From NCBI GenBank assembly GCA_947179485.1, contig OX359250.1, forward strand, positions 22,818,887 through 22,882,886: DNA of 64,000 bases, given 5' to 3'. Shown piece by piece: positions 35,451-47,100 of this stretch (the first letter of the stretch is position 1; each line of letters opens with the position of its first letter). Position numbers and translations under genes: made by a program. The notes beneath the pieces were generated by a model. It was not told the DNA's origin, searched no databases, and saw only the letters and a program-made list of their open reading frames with translations. The stretch is from Allacma fusca. Lineage: Eukaryota > Arthropoda > Collembola > Symphypleona > Sminthuridae.

Positions 35451-36945
35451 TAGGGGCGAAGCGAAGCGAGAGTCCCTATTGCGAAGGTCTGGCTGTCTGG
35501 CTGTCTGTAGAGGCTGTCTTGTCAGCACGATATCTACAGAAGCATTACACACTTAATTTTTAACACTTAACTTGAAGTAACACAATAATTTTTTTTACCG
35601 GGACAGATCATGCAAAAGGGAAGAACCCTATTGTTTTTGAAGAATATCGTATCATCCGTTTGACCCCAGAAAATTAAATGAGACCACGTATAAACTCGCG
35701 GTAATACATATGTGTGCACATTGGGGAGTCTATTGTCTGTTGTAACGCCTGGTAGAGGTCGGGAGTACTTGAACGTGGTTTTAAAATCGAATATGAAACG
35801 TTTTGGACAATTTACTATATACTGTCGAGTCAAGCCAGGCTGATACTTTACCAATTAAGGACAGGTGTGTTACGCACGCCTCTCTTGCCTCCGATGCCGA
35901 TAGGCTTATGCTAGTTACCATAGAGTGGCTGTCAACCATCGTTTACTTGTCAACCATAGATTGACTCTGTATTTGTAATTTGTAATGAGTGAGTGAACCA
36001 TCGAGTTTCAATTTCGTAATCATGTTGCAAGATATTTACATTGCATATGCATACATCCATTTATTTCGCGCTGGAACGCATGAAAAATTATCGGCCAATC
36101 GCAGGCAAGAGAGGCGTGCGTAACACACCTGTCCTTAATTGGTAAAGTATCAGCCTGGCTTGACTCGACAGTACGTACTGAACATAATACTACATACAAG
36201 GAAGCACATGTATAAACCATTTAATGCGCAATTATATACACAAACGTTTTGACGCGCACATTATTATAAACTGGTAATGGTTACTGCGCACTAGTATGCA
36301 CAAACGTTTCAAGCCAAAATACTCACCGTGTGGAAACGTTTCGTACGGAAGCACATTAAATATGCTGTCTTGACCGCACGATATCTGCAAAACCATTGCT
36401 ACTACGTACTTCACATTTTAACAGGAACAGATCATGCAAAAAGGAAGAACCCTATTGTTTTTGAAGGACATCGTGTCATCCCTTTGACCTCAGAAAAATA
36501 AATGAGCTCACGTATAAACTCATGGTAATACATATGTGTGCACAATGGGGAGTACAGCTTGCGCCATCTATTGTAGGATTTGTTGTTGACACTGAATTGC
36601 AAAAAGGAAGAACCCTATTGTTTTTGAAGGACATCGTGTCATCAGTTTGACCTCAAAAAAATTAAATGAAGTCAGGTATAAACTTATGGCAATACATATG
36701 TAGACAAAGTACTACATACCGCATGCTCCATCCGTCTTGCAAAGTGACTTTTATTTTTATTATTTTTCCTCAGTTAGCATCTTTGCCCAGTACATATAAC
36801 TTTGACCATAACGGGGGGAATTAAAATACACGTTTCCTTGTACATACTACATTACTGTTAATAGCCCTTGTTGACACATTCCGCCGGCGCTTCGCCCCCT
36901 GGTGACTTAGAACGTACTGCTAATCACAGATGATTTTTATTTTTA
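35451..36945. repeat. GGGGCGAAGCG repeat family, copy 1, with internal repeated units
   Basis: The left edge is TTAGGGGCGAAGCGAAGCG and, near the right edge, CGCTTCGCCCCCTGG at about 36890 is its inverse, followed by GCTAATCACAGATGATTTTT. A unit of about 110 bp (AAGAACCCTATTGTTTTTGA ... TAATACATATGTGTGCACA) occurs near 35615, 36436 and 36604. No protein is coded. A 350-bp MITE is inserted at 35822-36171. The class is unknown to me. Confidence 0.65.
35822..36171. mobile_element. 350-bp MITE with 68-bp perfect inverted ends, flanked by TA
   Basis: Positions 35822-35889 are the exact inverse complement of 36104-36171 (start CTGTCGAGTCAAGCCAGGCT). TA lies on both sides, which suggests a Tc1/mariner-type insertion. 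The core of about 210 bp is non-coding. It sits in the GGGGCGAAGCG repeat copy, so it is younger than that copy. A transcript would fold into a 68-bp hairpin. Confidence 0.9.
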
Positions 36946-37129
36946 TATCAATGTAATACCAATAGTGCAAATGTGTGTGAATGTACATACATACACAGAT
37001 ATTCATTAACATATTAATGACCAGCAGTGAACGCTTATGTATAGAAACATTTTAGGATATTTACAAGGGAACGTGAATTACCATGCTTCTTCCCTTAATG
37101 TCTTACTTACAATTAGTAGATAGTACTGG

Positions 37130-38010
37130 TCACAGATGATTTTTAGGGGCGAAGCGAAGCTGAAATTCCATATTGCGATTTTTTGGGTGTCTGCCTGTCC
37201 ATCCGGTCGATAGCTGCCGAACCAAGCGGACCATGCAACTCATACTTTTGTAGGGTCAGATTAGATTAAAAGTAAGCAGCTTATTGTTTTTGAAGGACAT
37301 CGGGTCATCCGTTTGATCTCAACAAATTAAATGCGGTAACGTATAAACACATGTAAATACATTAGTACCGAAAATGGGAAGTAAAGTTTGCGTCACTTAT
37401 AATCGAATTGGTCGTTAACAATAAATTGTCCTTTCCATGAGCCGGTATATGTCTCATTAACTCTCACGTGCGTTTTTGAATATTATTAAAAAGGCTTTTT
37501 AAAATTTAGTTGATACACACTCATTACGATTTGACGCGAGAATTTTAAATTCATTTTTAGTTTAATAATATAATACACTCACTGGATAAGTATATATACA
37601 CTAGTAAAAGCCCTGTGCTTCACAGGGACAATTACTCGAAGAGGTGGTAGTGTGATTGTAGAAATTAAAAGCCCAACTGCTTACGAATCAAGCCTTGTCG
37701 TAGAGACTTGTTGTATGCCTAAATCGTGCGCGCTTGTATTAAGTGTACCGCTTTAAATAAACGGACAGGTAGTGCTCGTTAATAATAAAGGCTGCTTGGC
37801 ATGCCACCTTTTGGGTGTTGTGTGAGGCCATTGAACTATGAACGCGAGGAACTTTAAATAAACGGACAGAAGGTGCCCTTTAATAATAAGGATAAACGTT
37901 TTAGAGTGTTTATAGGAGAACGAATAGTTGCTAGCGAATGCTGCTACATCTTAAAGTAGCGCTTCACCCGATAGTCACTTAGCACGTAGTGCTGATCACA
38001 GATTTTTATA
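37130..38010. repeat. GGGGCGAAGCG repeat family, copy 2
   Basis: The copy starts TTTTTAGGGGCGAAGCGAAG directly after the tail CTGGTCACAGATGA. It carries one internal unit (TTATTGTTTTTGAAGGACAT near 37281) and ends GCGCTTCACCCGATAGTCAC, then GTGCTGATCACAGATTTTTA near 38007. Head and tail match copy 1, with a stretch of tail between them, as though copies had inserted or duplicated in tandem. Confidence 0.65.
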
Positions 38011-38159
38011 TTAGCTCATATGCACACTCGTGTTTCAGTACAACGAATTGATTGTATCAGTTTGAGTCGATATCTGATTTATGAGTTTAATAGTGTTATA
38101 TATATATATATATAATGTATCATATGATTTTTGTTGCCCATGGCCCATAGTTATTCAAT

Positions 38160-38600
38160 GAATTTTTCTACTGGGGACAATCTTTTTGTCCCGCAGACAA
38201 TAATTCCGTCCCGTCCCTAAATCCTCGGGAAAAAAAAGTTCGTCCCGATTCCGTCCTGAAACAACATGGGAACAAAAATGTTGTCCCGAAACTGTCCCGA
38301 TCATAATCCCAGTCTTACAAGAAATGCTCCAAATTCCACTATTTCTATACGAGCACCTCATAGAATAGCGAAAGTTTACTTTAAAAATTATTCACATATA
38401 GAATAACAACTTTTAGACGGAACAATTCCCATACATATTCATTTTTACAGCAATAGTACCTCTATACTTTGTAGATTTTGTTTTCTGTCCAATTTCGAGA
38501 CAAAAAAATAAGCTCGCCCCGATTCCGTCCTGAAATAACATGGGGACAAAAATTTTGTCCCGATCCCCATCCCGTCCCAAACAGAAGCTAGTATTTATTG
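38160..38600. repeat. TCCCG-motif element, probably another hAT-like family
   Basis: Two arrays of GTCCCGATTCCGTCC-like words (about 38170-38310 and 38500-38582) face each other across AT-rich sequence. The outer ends TTCTACTGGGGAC and, inverted, TTCTGTTTGGGAC are similar. I find no clear duplication, so the boundaries and superfamily are tentative. A short (TA)n run at about 38097-38115 lies just outside. Confidence 0.5.
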
Positions 38601-40900
38601 ACGTACACATTTTGACGGCAAATGCTCTTGGAAATTAGTTTTGAAGTCCAGTTGACGTACAGTTTGTATTTATTTGTGATTATGCATAGTACTTTTGTTG
38701 CGACTGATGTTATTGTTACAAATCTGCTGTATTATAGTTTTTGGATTGCAGATTTTACAAAACCCCTATTCATAAGATCACAAAATTCATACTACATGCA
38801 ATGCTAAAATTACTACTACTTGAAATTATTACTACTTTGAATGAATGACCGGACTCCTAGCCCTGTGTGGGGTGCTAGGACGCTCTACGACTTTCTAATA
38901 ATTATTAGTACCCATTCTCTAATAGTGTTTCATGCAAACCCAGTACGGAGTGAGAATACGTTAAGAATTACTATTATTTTTAATCGTCCCCTTATTCTTA
39001 AATTCTCAACTCAAATGGTTTCATTGGTTCAAAATAAAGCTGTGACTACAATCTGTGTACAACAACAACAACACACTTTCACACACGTCGGTAGAACGAA
39101 ACAGTTTCAATTTGTCAGCGGGAAAGTGTCTTGCTGAAATCATGCCCAGTAATTGGATCGTACTCAGTTTCTGTGGAGCGGAGTGAAAAAGTTGTTTACA
39201 GTTTAGGGTTCACAAAAAAGGAATCAAAATAGCAAAGCTGACCAAGCTTTGTGTACTTACTTATTACGGCTTCAGTACATACATACATTCAAAAATGGCA
39301 AGAAGGTCTCTGCAAACTTCAAATCTCTTGTGTACGTAGTTGTGTGCTTGCATGGATGTCTTTCTGGGCGTAATGTACTTACAATGAGGATTGACATTTT
39401 ATTACATCCTTACAAAACAGCGTCAAAATTGCTAGATACATTTACACAAGTAAGTACTTACTTGGATTTACATGTGTTTCGTTGGGAACTTTTAGTTATT
39501 AATAATGACTCCAGTTATTTATACATAAAGTATACATTAAGTATTGAGTCAATTTTGTACTTTCAGGTTCAAGTACATTTTTGGGATAGCGTAAGATATG
39601 GTTCAAAAATTGTAACTAGATAACCAACTTCCTGAATGCCGTTACATTTTGGTGATGGGGTGTTTATAGTTAAGTACATGAGTCGTTAAAAATGCAGTAT
39701 TCGAATTAGCATTAGCAATCATTGGTCTACTTCATGTGAAGTAGGCTCTTATAATAGAAGTGATATGAAGTTCTGTAAGTAATTTTTGTTGCTTTTATGA
39801 GGTAAGTATTTGATCCGATAGCAATTATTAATTAACTAAATAGTGTTCTGAAATAAGGTCAACCAGGCTCTTATTTAGTGTAAGGAAGCTTTAGTTTATT
39901 AGTCCCTTGTTGGGGATGAAATTGAGTGTAACTGGTAGGAAGGGAATATTGCTTTGAAGCTTCTGTATTTTTTTGGATAGTTAAGTTGTAATTTAAAAAT
40001 TGTGTAGTGCTGTGAGGGCTAAAGTTGTATTTTTGTTGTTTTTAGATTCGGCACAAATATTCTTTAACGGACTGGTCTTATGGTCGACTTGGGGTTGGGG
40101 TAATCCTTTGACTGCATTTCTGCTGATTAAGATGTCGTTTAATACTGCAGTGTACTGACGCCGTTTCAGTAGGAGGGACCTAAAATGATTAATTTATAAT
40201 GATTTTCAAAAGTTGGGAGTATTAACGGAATCGGAAAGAAATTATTTATTTTTGAGTGGGACATTTATGGTTTTAGTACAAGCGGCTTAGTGTATTGTCA
40301 TTGTACTAATTATGTGGTGTAGTGGTTAACAGTGTATGACCATGTATTAGGTTCGTTTTCATTGATCATAAATTGTTCTTCAAATATTTACGTGTGAAAG
40401 AATGAGGTGAGTTCTCTTGTGAAGTGCCTTTTGACTTTTGGATGAATGCAATGACTCAAGTGGAAGTGGTGGGAAAGCGATAAGGGTATGATTCTGAATG
40501 GAACTGAATAGTTTGCTATAGACAATTTCTCCAAATAGTTTGTTTTATATTATTGATTCATTCATTCTATCGCTGGTTTAAATGAGGTGACATGTGCTAC
40601 TAGTACACAAATCGAACAGGTGGTTATATACAACGGAAACAATAATGATTTGATGTGGTAGTTCTCGTACTTACTTCCTTCTTCGAGCTTCTTCGGTCTT
40701 CGAGCCAGGGAAGAAGTATTTCCCAAATCAGGAGGAGGGCACACCAAAACTAGGAATAAGGTCAGGACTGCAAGATGTTTTTGACATTCCTCATGTAAAG
40801 CGTAGAGTGGTCATAAAGTTAACGATTTTAAAGCTATAACCAATTTTTGAAAACTGAATGAATTGTGATATGGAGCTTATTACATTTAACTCTATTGCAG
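38601..40900. other. 2.3-kb stretch without a supported gene
   Basis: Several open frames of 60-124 codons occur but lack coding character. The right end (about 40905-40955) looks like the leader exon of the ankyrin-repeat gene: it ends at GTTT|GTAAGT (donor at 40956) and would splice to the acceptor ACACTCAG at 41120. Confidence 0.4.
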
Positions 40901-41155
40901 AATCGGCCTGTGTAGGTTATGAGAAGGCGAGAAGCAGAGATCTCAGATTGAGTTTGTAAGTAACTCCTTACTATAATGAGCCATACTTATTTTAAATGTA
41001 AACTTATTACGTGTGGTGACGTTTCCCGCGAGAAGGGAAGATTCACCTTTTTCTGTGTACGAGCTCTCATTGTTAGAGTAGAACTCTGAATTAATTGTTT
41101 TGTATGTTTTATACACTCAGTGACCCTAGCGCTTGAGATACAGCAAATTAGAAAT

Positions 41156-44100
41156 ATGGATGCCTGTGCTAGTGACGGAATTAAGAATGAACCACATGCA
41201 ATTAACTCAGGATCAAAATCGACTCCTGCAAAAATAACCACCGGTAAATTTAGGAGATCGGGTATGTCACCGGGAGCAATTGAACAGTATCTAATGGTTG
41301 CTCCCCTTGTTCGAGCTGCAAGTCCAGAAATAGAAGTAATATTTGACAGTTCAACCGTTGAAACATTGGCCATGCGGAACCCTGGAGAAGTATTTTCAAC
41401 CCCTGACAACAAAAGGTCTCAATCACCTGAACCTGAAATAATATTTGTAGGAACTTTTGGAGGGAATCGATCACGAGAGGCACCTCTCCAAGTCACTTGC
41501 AGAAAAAATTTGGGGTTCAAGTCTGATCCTGAAGATAACGTTAGTATTCTCAGTGAAAGTAGCACTTATTCCCTTGATTCTGCAGTACCACCAGGAAACT
41601 GTGACCAGGAATCCTGTGTTCTTACACCACATTCGGTGAATCTACTACAAGACATCGACGATACACCTAAATATGACCAACCTTTAGGATCACCGGAGTC
41701 GGCAGATGAGACGGATGAGGAAGCTCGACCGGGAAAGAAGAAACTAAAAGCCAATTTAGTCACTCCAGCAGAGAAAAAACGGTTTATACCAGTGGAGGAG
41801 AAGGAAAATGAGAATGGTTTGCAGTCATTTGACAATTTTTCGCCACAGAAAGCAGTGATCGTGGACAGTCACCCCGTTGTTGTAAATGAAAAAAGTACTA
41901 ACCCTTTCATTACGTCAGGAGAGAAGAAACGTTCCAGTGTGGAGACAGGAAAAAACAATGATAAGCAGCCGGCAATAACGACACCAAATGGCCCAGGTCA
42001 AAGCGTTTCATCATTAAACTTAGCCCCGGAATTACTGCAGAATCGAACAAGTTCACCAGCTACTGTCGAGTGCGGCTCTCCAAATAAGACAACATGTATT
42101 GGAAAACTCCGGCCTATTAGTGTAAATGCCTCCAGTACGCACACCAATGGCGTAGAGGAACTGGAAACTAGTGCCATTGGAAGTTTTGGTTCTCCAAAAC
42201 GTAGCACGAACATGAACTTACCAGCTGCAGATGCGCCATCTCAATCTCAATATTGTAAGAGTAGGTTATGGTTATACCATGAAATCCTAACTCGTGGATT
42301 ATTTACTTATGTAATTGTCAAGAATTTGTAAATAATTGGAAATCGTGCTGATGAAAGGAATGATTAAGAATAAACGATTGAGTGTGATTTTACATTAATC
42401 CGAAGACTAATTACTTTTATTTATAATTGAAATCAAAAGGAAAAGGAAATGAAGATTAACAACTAAAAATAGGTGTTACTGGAATGACTCTCAGTTATTC
42501 ACTGAAGAGTCTGGAAGAATCTTAAACTTAACAAGTGGCTACTTGAGCCTATTTTTACAATCTTAAGTCTAGACGTTACATCATAACGGATGTAACGGGA
42601 CGTTGACACTCGTCGGCTTTTAGCCGATGGGAAGTGCTTACATTGCACCTTTACAATAAGTGTTTAAGTAACTTTGAACTGACTTAACCTAAGGTTGTGT
42701 GTTTCACAACTTAATGAATTATTCATGTGAGACTTAACTAATTTATGTAATTTCTATATACATACCTAACATCCCGCGCGGTCGGGGAAAATTTTGTCCC
42801 CAAAATTTAATAATTTACATTAAAAATTCAAATTGTGTTAGTACAATTGGTATGTATGTTTGAACAAAGATAGGGAGAGTAAAGAAGAGATAGGGCAAAA
42901 AAATTGTTTTTGTGTTTTTCTTTACTAGCTAGTACACATACTGTAATCATTTAAGGTGAAGGTGAGAACAGGTGTAAAATCAATATTGTATTAGTACATC
43001 TTATCGTTAGAGAATCAAGGTGAGCTTAAAACTATGCTGGAGTCCGGGCAGACAGCTGGTTGGATAAATTGTTGAGGGCCACGATGGGTGGGTATGGGTC
43101 ATTGTTGTGTGGGCGGGGATTATTGATGAAGTAGGCGCTGGGTAGGGCATGGGAGATTCGGGAGTTCTGGCGGTTTCGCTGACGATACCGGTAATAACAA
43201 TATAAACCATATACAATTAAACCAAAGCCAATAATGGTTGAAAGGGCCGTACTTGACAAAGTGAAAATACGGAGAAGAACTTGGGAATCTCCCTCGCCAA
43301 CGCCAATTTCCATTTTTGGAACCGGAAGAGCGGGAAGAATGGGCTCTGATGCTGTTTGCTTAGCATGGACAGGCGGAGAGAGGGTAGTAGTGAGAGTAAC
43401 TGTCTGGCCGGGCTCATCCTGCTTATTCTGTAAGGTGAGAAAAGAATTATGAATAGATTTCCATTCCTCTAACATTCGAGTTATGTTGGCATCATAATTA
43501 TTAACATCTTTGAAGGGCTTATAAGTATCGTCTTTATAATCGTCAATCGTAATTGGTGAGTTTATCAAGAGTCGTTGTTCGAGTGGGGAAGGAGTGAGCG
43601 GAGGAGGAGGAGGAGTTTCCAGGTTAGGTTTTGGAATTTCGGGGAAGGTGTTGGAGCGAGAGGGAATAAAATCCAAGATTTTACTTATAATTGGTGGGGC
43701 TACCATAAGAGCAGCTCCAGCAGCCATAACTTTGACCGCATTATTTTTCTTGGAAGGGGCAGCCTGCATGGGAAGATTAAAATTTTTGTTACCGTTCTGA
43801 GCCATGGAGGGTAGTGATTGGATACTGACTGACCGTTGAAGGGGTACCATTTTGTGCATTGAATTGGTCCGGGCCATGTTTAGTTTTGTTCCGGCACCTG
43901 TCAGCTTGGAGAGGTTGGGGAGGCTTCCCCAAATGCCAAGTGGAGCACTTTCACAGGCAAAAATAAAAAGAAAAATCATAATTATTAAGGTTGAAAAGTT
44001 GACGGGGCTTCCACAAATTCCCCTTGTTCGTTGAGAACGAGTTCCGGGTAGATTCGGTGAGGTTGATGGAGAGGAGTGAGTTGTATGGTTTCCATTATCG

Positions 44101-47100
44101 TTTGGGGTCTGAGGTCGATCACCGTCCCAGTCGTCTGAGTCCATTGCTGCGGCGGCTTGACAGGCGTCGTACCAGTCATCATATGAGTCGTTGGCGGGGG
44201 GCCGGGCGTCAGAGTTGGGAGAGGGCGAGTTTGGCAAACTGTCGTCATCACTTCCGGTGAAGTCACTTTCGGAAGTGAAGGTATATGTACAGGGCCTTGT
44301 TGAGGCGGTTGAGCGAGAGGGTTTTGTATGGGGTCCGGTGGAGCTGTGGACAGGAGTTGTTGAGGCAATGTCAGAGTAGGGCCTTGACGTGGCCCGTGCT
44401 TCTTGATCCAATTGGATCGACGGGTTTGGATTGCACAAATGTTGGCTGATTCCAAACATGCCCGAGATATTTGTTCGAACCGAATTTGCGGATCGATTGA
44501 AATAACGGGCGTCGCTGAGACGTAATTCGGTGGGGCGTCGCGTAGTTGAAGGAGAAATTCGTTCCACATTTGGGATTGTTTCACTGTTGCCTGGAAGTAA
44601 GTTGCGCTCAACTGGTCCAGAAGAGAGGGAATTTGGTCCGGCAATACAATTCCCACAGCAACATGGCGGAAGGTCCTCTTCAGAATAGGAATTGAGGAGT
44701 CGTAACAACTGAGTTCGTTCCCAGACGCGTCGGCAAATTGATAGGGAAATATTTGAACTGTGCAAATGGATACTGGGCAACAGATTAGCGTGTCCGGGGT
44801 TCCGGGGAGATAAACTTTGATTAATTCCGTCCAGGGGTTGTCGGAGAGTCGAATGGCAGGATTGATGCCCAGAGTTGTCGGGTACTGGACAATGCCTGGC
44901 ACATAAGGGTACACAGGCGGGGACTGGGGATTGTTGCTGGTCATTGTGGTCAGACATGGGAAAATGTAACTTTCTTTGTTTTATTTCGTAAACGTGTGGA
45001 ACGTCGCACTGTATGATTGCTATCAACGTGTTGGGGAGATTTGAGAATTGATTTTAACTTTGTGGAGTGATAACCAAAAGTTTGAGGCGAGAAGTTTGGA
45101 GGAGGAGAAGTTAAACGCTTAACTGGACGGTCTTCAGAAGAAGTGGACGGTTGTAGTTTCATTTTGCGTGAAGGACGTGTGGAATGTTTACGGATGGGAG
45201 AAGGGAGAGAGGAATCGGAGTTTGGGGTGTCGGAGGGAAAATGTGTCAACCAAGCGTCAAATTCGTGTTGGTCTTCCGTAGTATATACATACTCGGGATG
45301 AATAATGCCATCCCCCAAATCAATTTTTATGAGCTTGAGTTGGGAGAGGTGACACTTAATACTAGGTCGAAGCTTAGTAGAGGGAAAGGTTAAAACTAAG
45401 TCAGCATTATTGTTCTTATCAATATAAGTTATGGTATAAGGTCCAACCCAACGACAAAGAAGTTTGTCAGACAAACCAATTTTTCGCTGAGGGAGATAAA
45501 ATCGAACGTGGGAACCAACTTTAAACTCTAAGGGTTGATACATAGCATCAAATCGTTCTTTGGCTTGTAATTGAGCCTTTTTAATTAACTGGGATATTCT
45601 TTGATGCATAATTTTGACCTGAGAAGCGCTGAGCTGAGTCATTTGTAAAAGTGTATTGGGAATGGAGTTGAGTAGAGGGGCTGGAGGAGCTCTACCGAAG
45701 AAAGCTTGAAAAGGGGAAATTTTTGTAACTGAATGCTCGGAAGTATTATATGCAGTAATTACATACGGAACAAATATGTCCCAATCTAACTGATTGTCCG
45801 AAACAAATTTGCTGAGCATAATTGCGAGAGTTTGATTTAATCTCTCTACAATTCCGTGGGAACGGGGGTGAAAGGGCATACTTACATGATGTGTAATGTT
45901 AAACCGTTTTAATAATTCTTGTAGAGTTGCAGATTTAAACTCCGCAGCTCCGTCAGAAATTAATATAGACATGCCTGGAAATGTTAAAATAAAAGATTCC
46001 AAATGCATGGCTATATGGGCAGCTTCTCTGTTGGGAAGGAGGGAAGTATGTACCCATTTGGTAAATAAGTCGGTGAGGACGAGTACATATTTATTGCCTC
46101 TCGGAGTTTCACGAAAGGGGCCTAATAGATCCATAGCATATGTGCTCGCTGGAATTTTTATGGGAATGTTTTTCAAACTGTCCATACGTAATTTGGTGAG
46201 GTGCTGGCGACTTTGGCACTCTGGGCAATGAGTACAGTGCTTAAATGTGTCTGATGTAATTGATCTCCACCAATAAAATGGACGGAGACGTGCCAAAGTC
46301 CTCTGAAAATTCAAATGACCACCAAGGGGATGATTGTGAGCATTTTGTAACACGATGGGAATCATAGCTTTAGGGATGACTAAAAGTTTAGGATTGCGGG
46401 GATTAAATTGAATAAAATAAATACCATCATCATTGGGAATTAATTTGGAGCGCTTTTTCTGCAATAATTTATTTAAAGTATGATCAATAGCTTGAGCATG
46501 CTTTAAATCAGCAGGATTTATGAGAGGTATTGCTGGGAGTGGCTTGGGGCTGGATGTGGGAGATTGGGCTGTAAGACCTGGTATGGTAAGATCATCTTCC
46601 GTGTCTTTTGTAGTGGAAAGAGCGTAGGGGCAACGAGAGACACCATCTACGTTCCTATGTAGAGTACCTTTCTTATACCTAATTACATAGCGAAATTGTT
46701 CTAAAATTACAGCCATACGAGTAAGTCGGGCGGTGGGATTACGTTGGCATTTTAAATAACATAAAGCATGATGGTCCGTAACAATTATGAAAGGTTTGAG
46801 ATATAAAAATTCTCGAAGCTTTCGTGTAGCAAATACTACAGCTAAACATTCTTTTTCCGTAGCACCCCAATTTTTCTCAGCTGGAGTCAAAGCTCGAGAA
46901 ATAAAATAAATTGGGTGTTCGCCATCCTCAAATTGTTGATGTAAAATGCCAGCTATGGCTAAATTACTTGCATCCGTATATAAAATACATGGGAGTGTGG
47001 GATCATAGTGTCTGAGGACCGGAGCTGTGCATAGCGCATTTTTGAGAGTCAAAAATGCCTTATCACAGTCTGGGCTCCAATGATAAAGAGAATGTTTCTT

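Noticed and set aside
39249-39623. 124-codon frame
   Set aside because: Low-information, AT-driven composition and no splice or family evidence.
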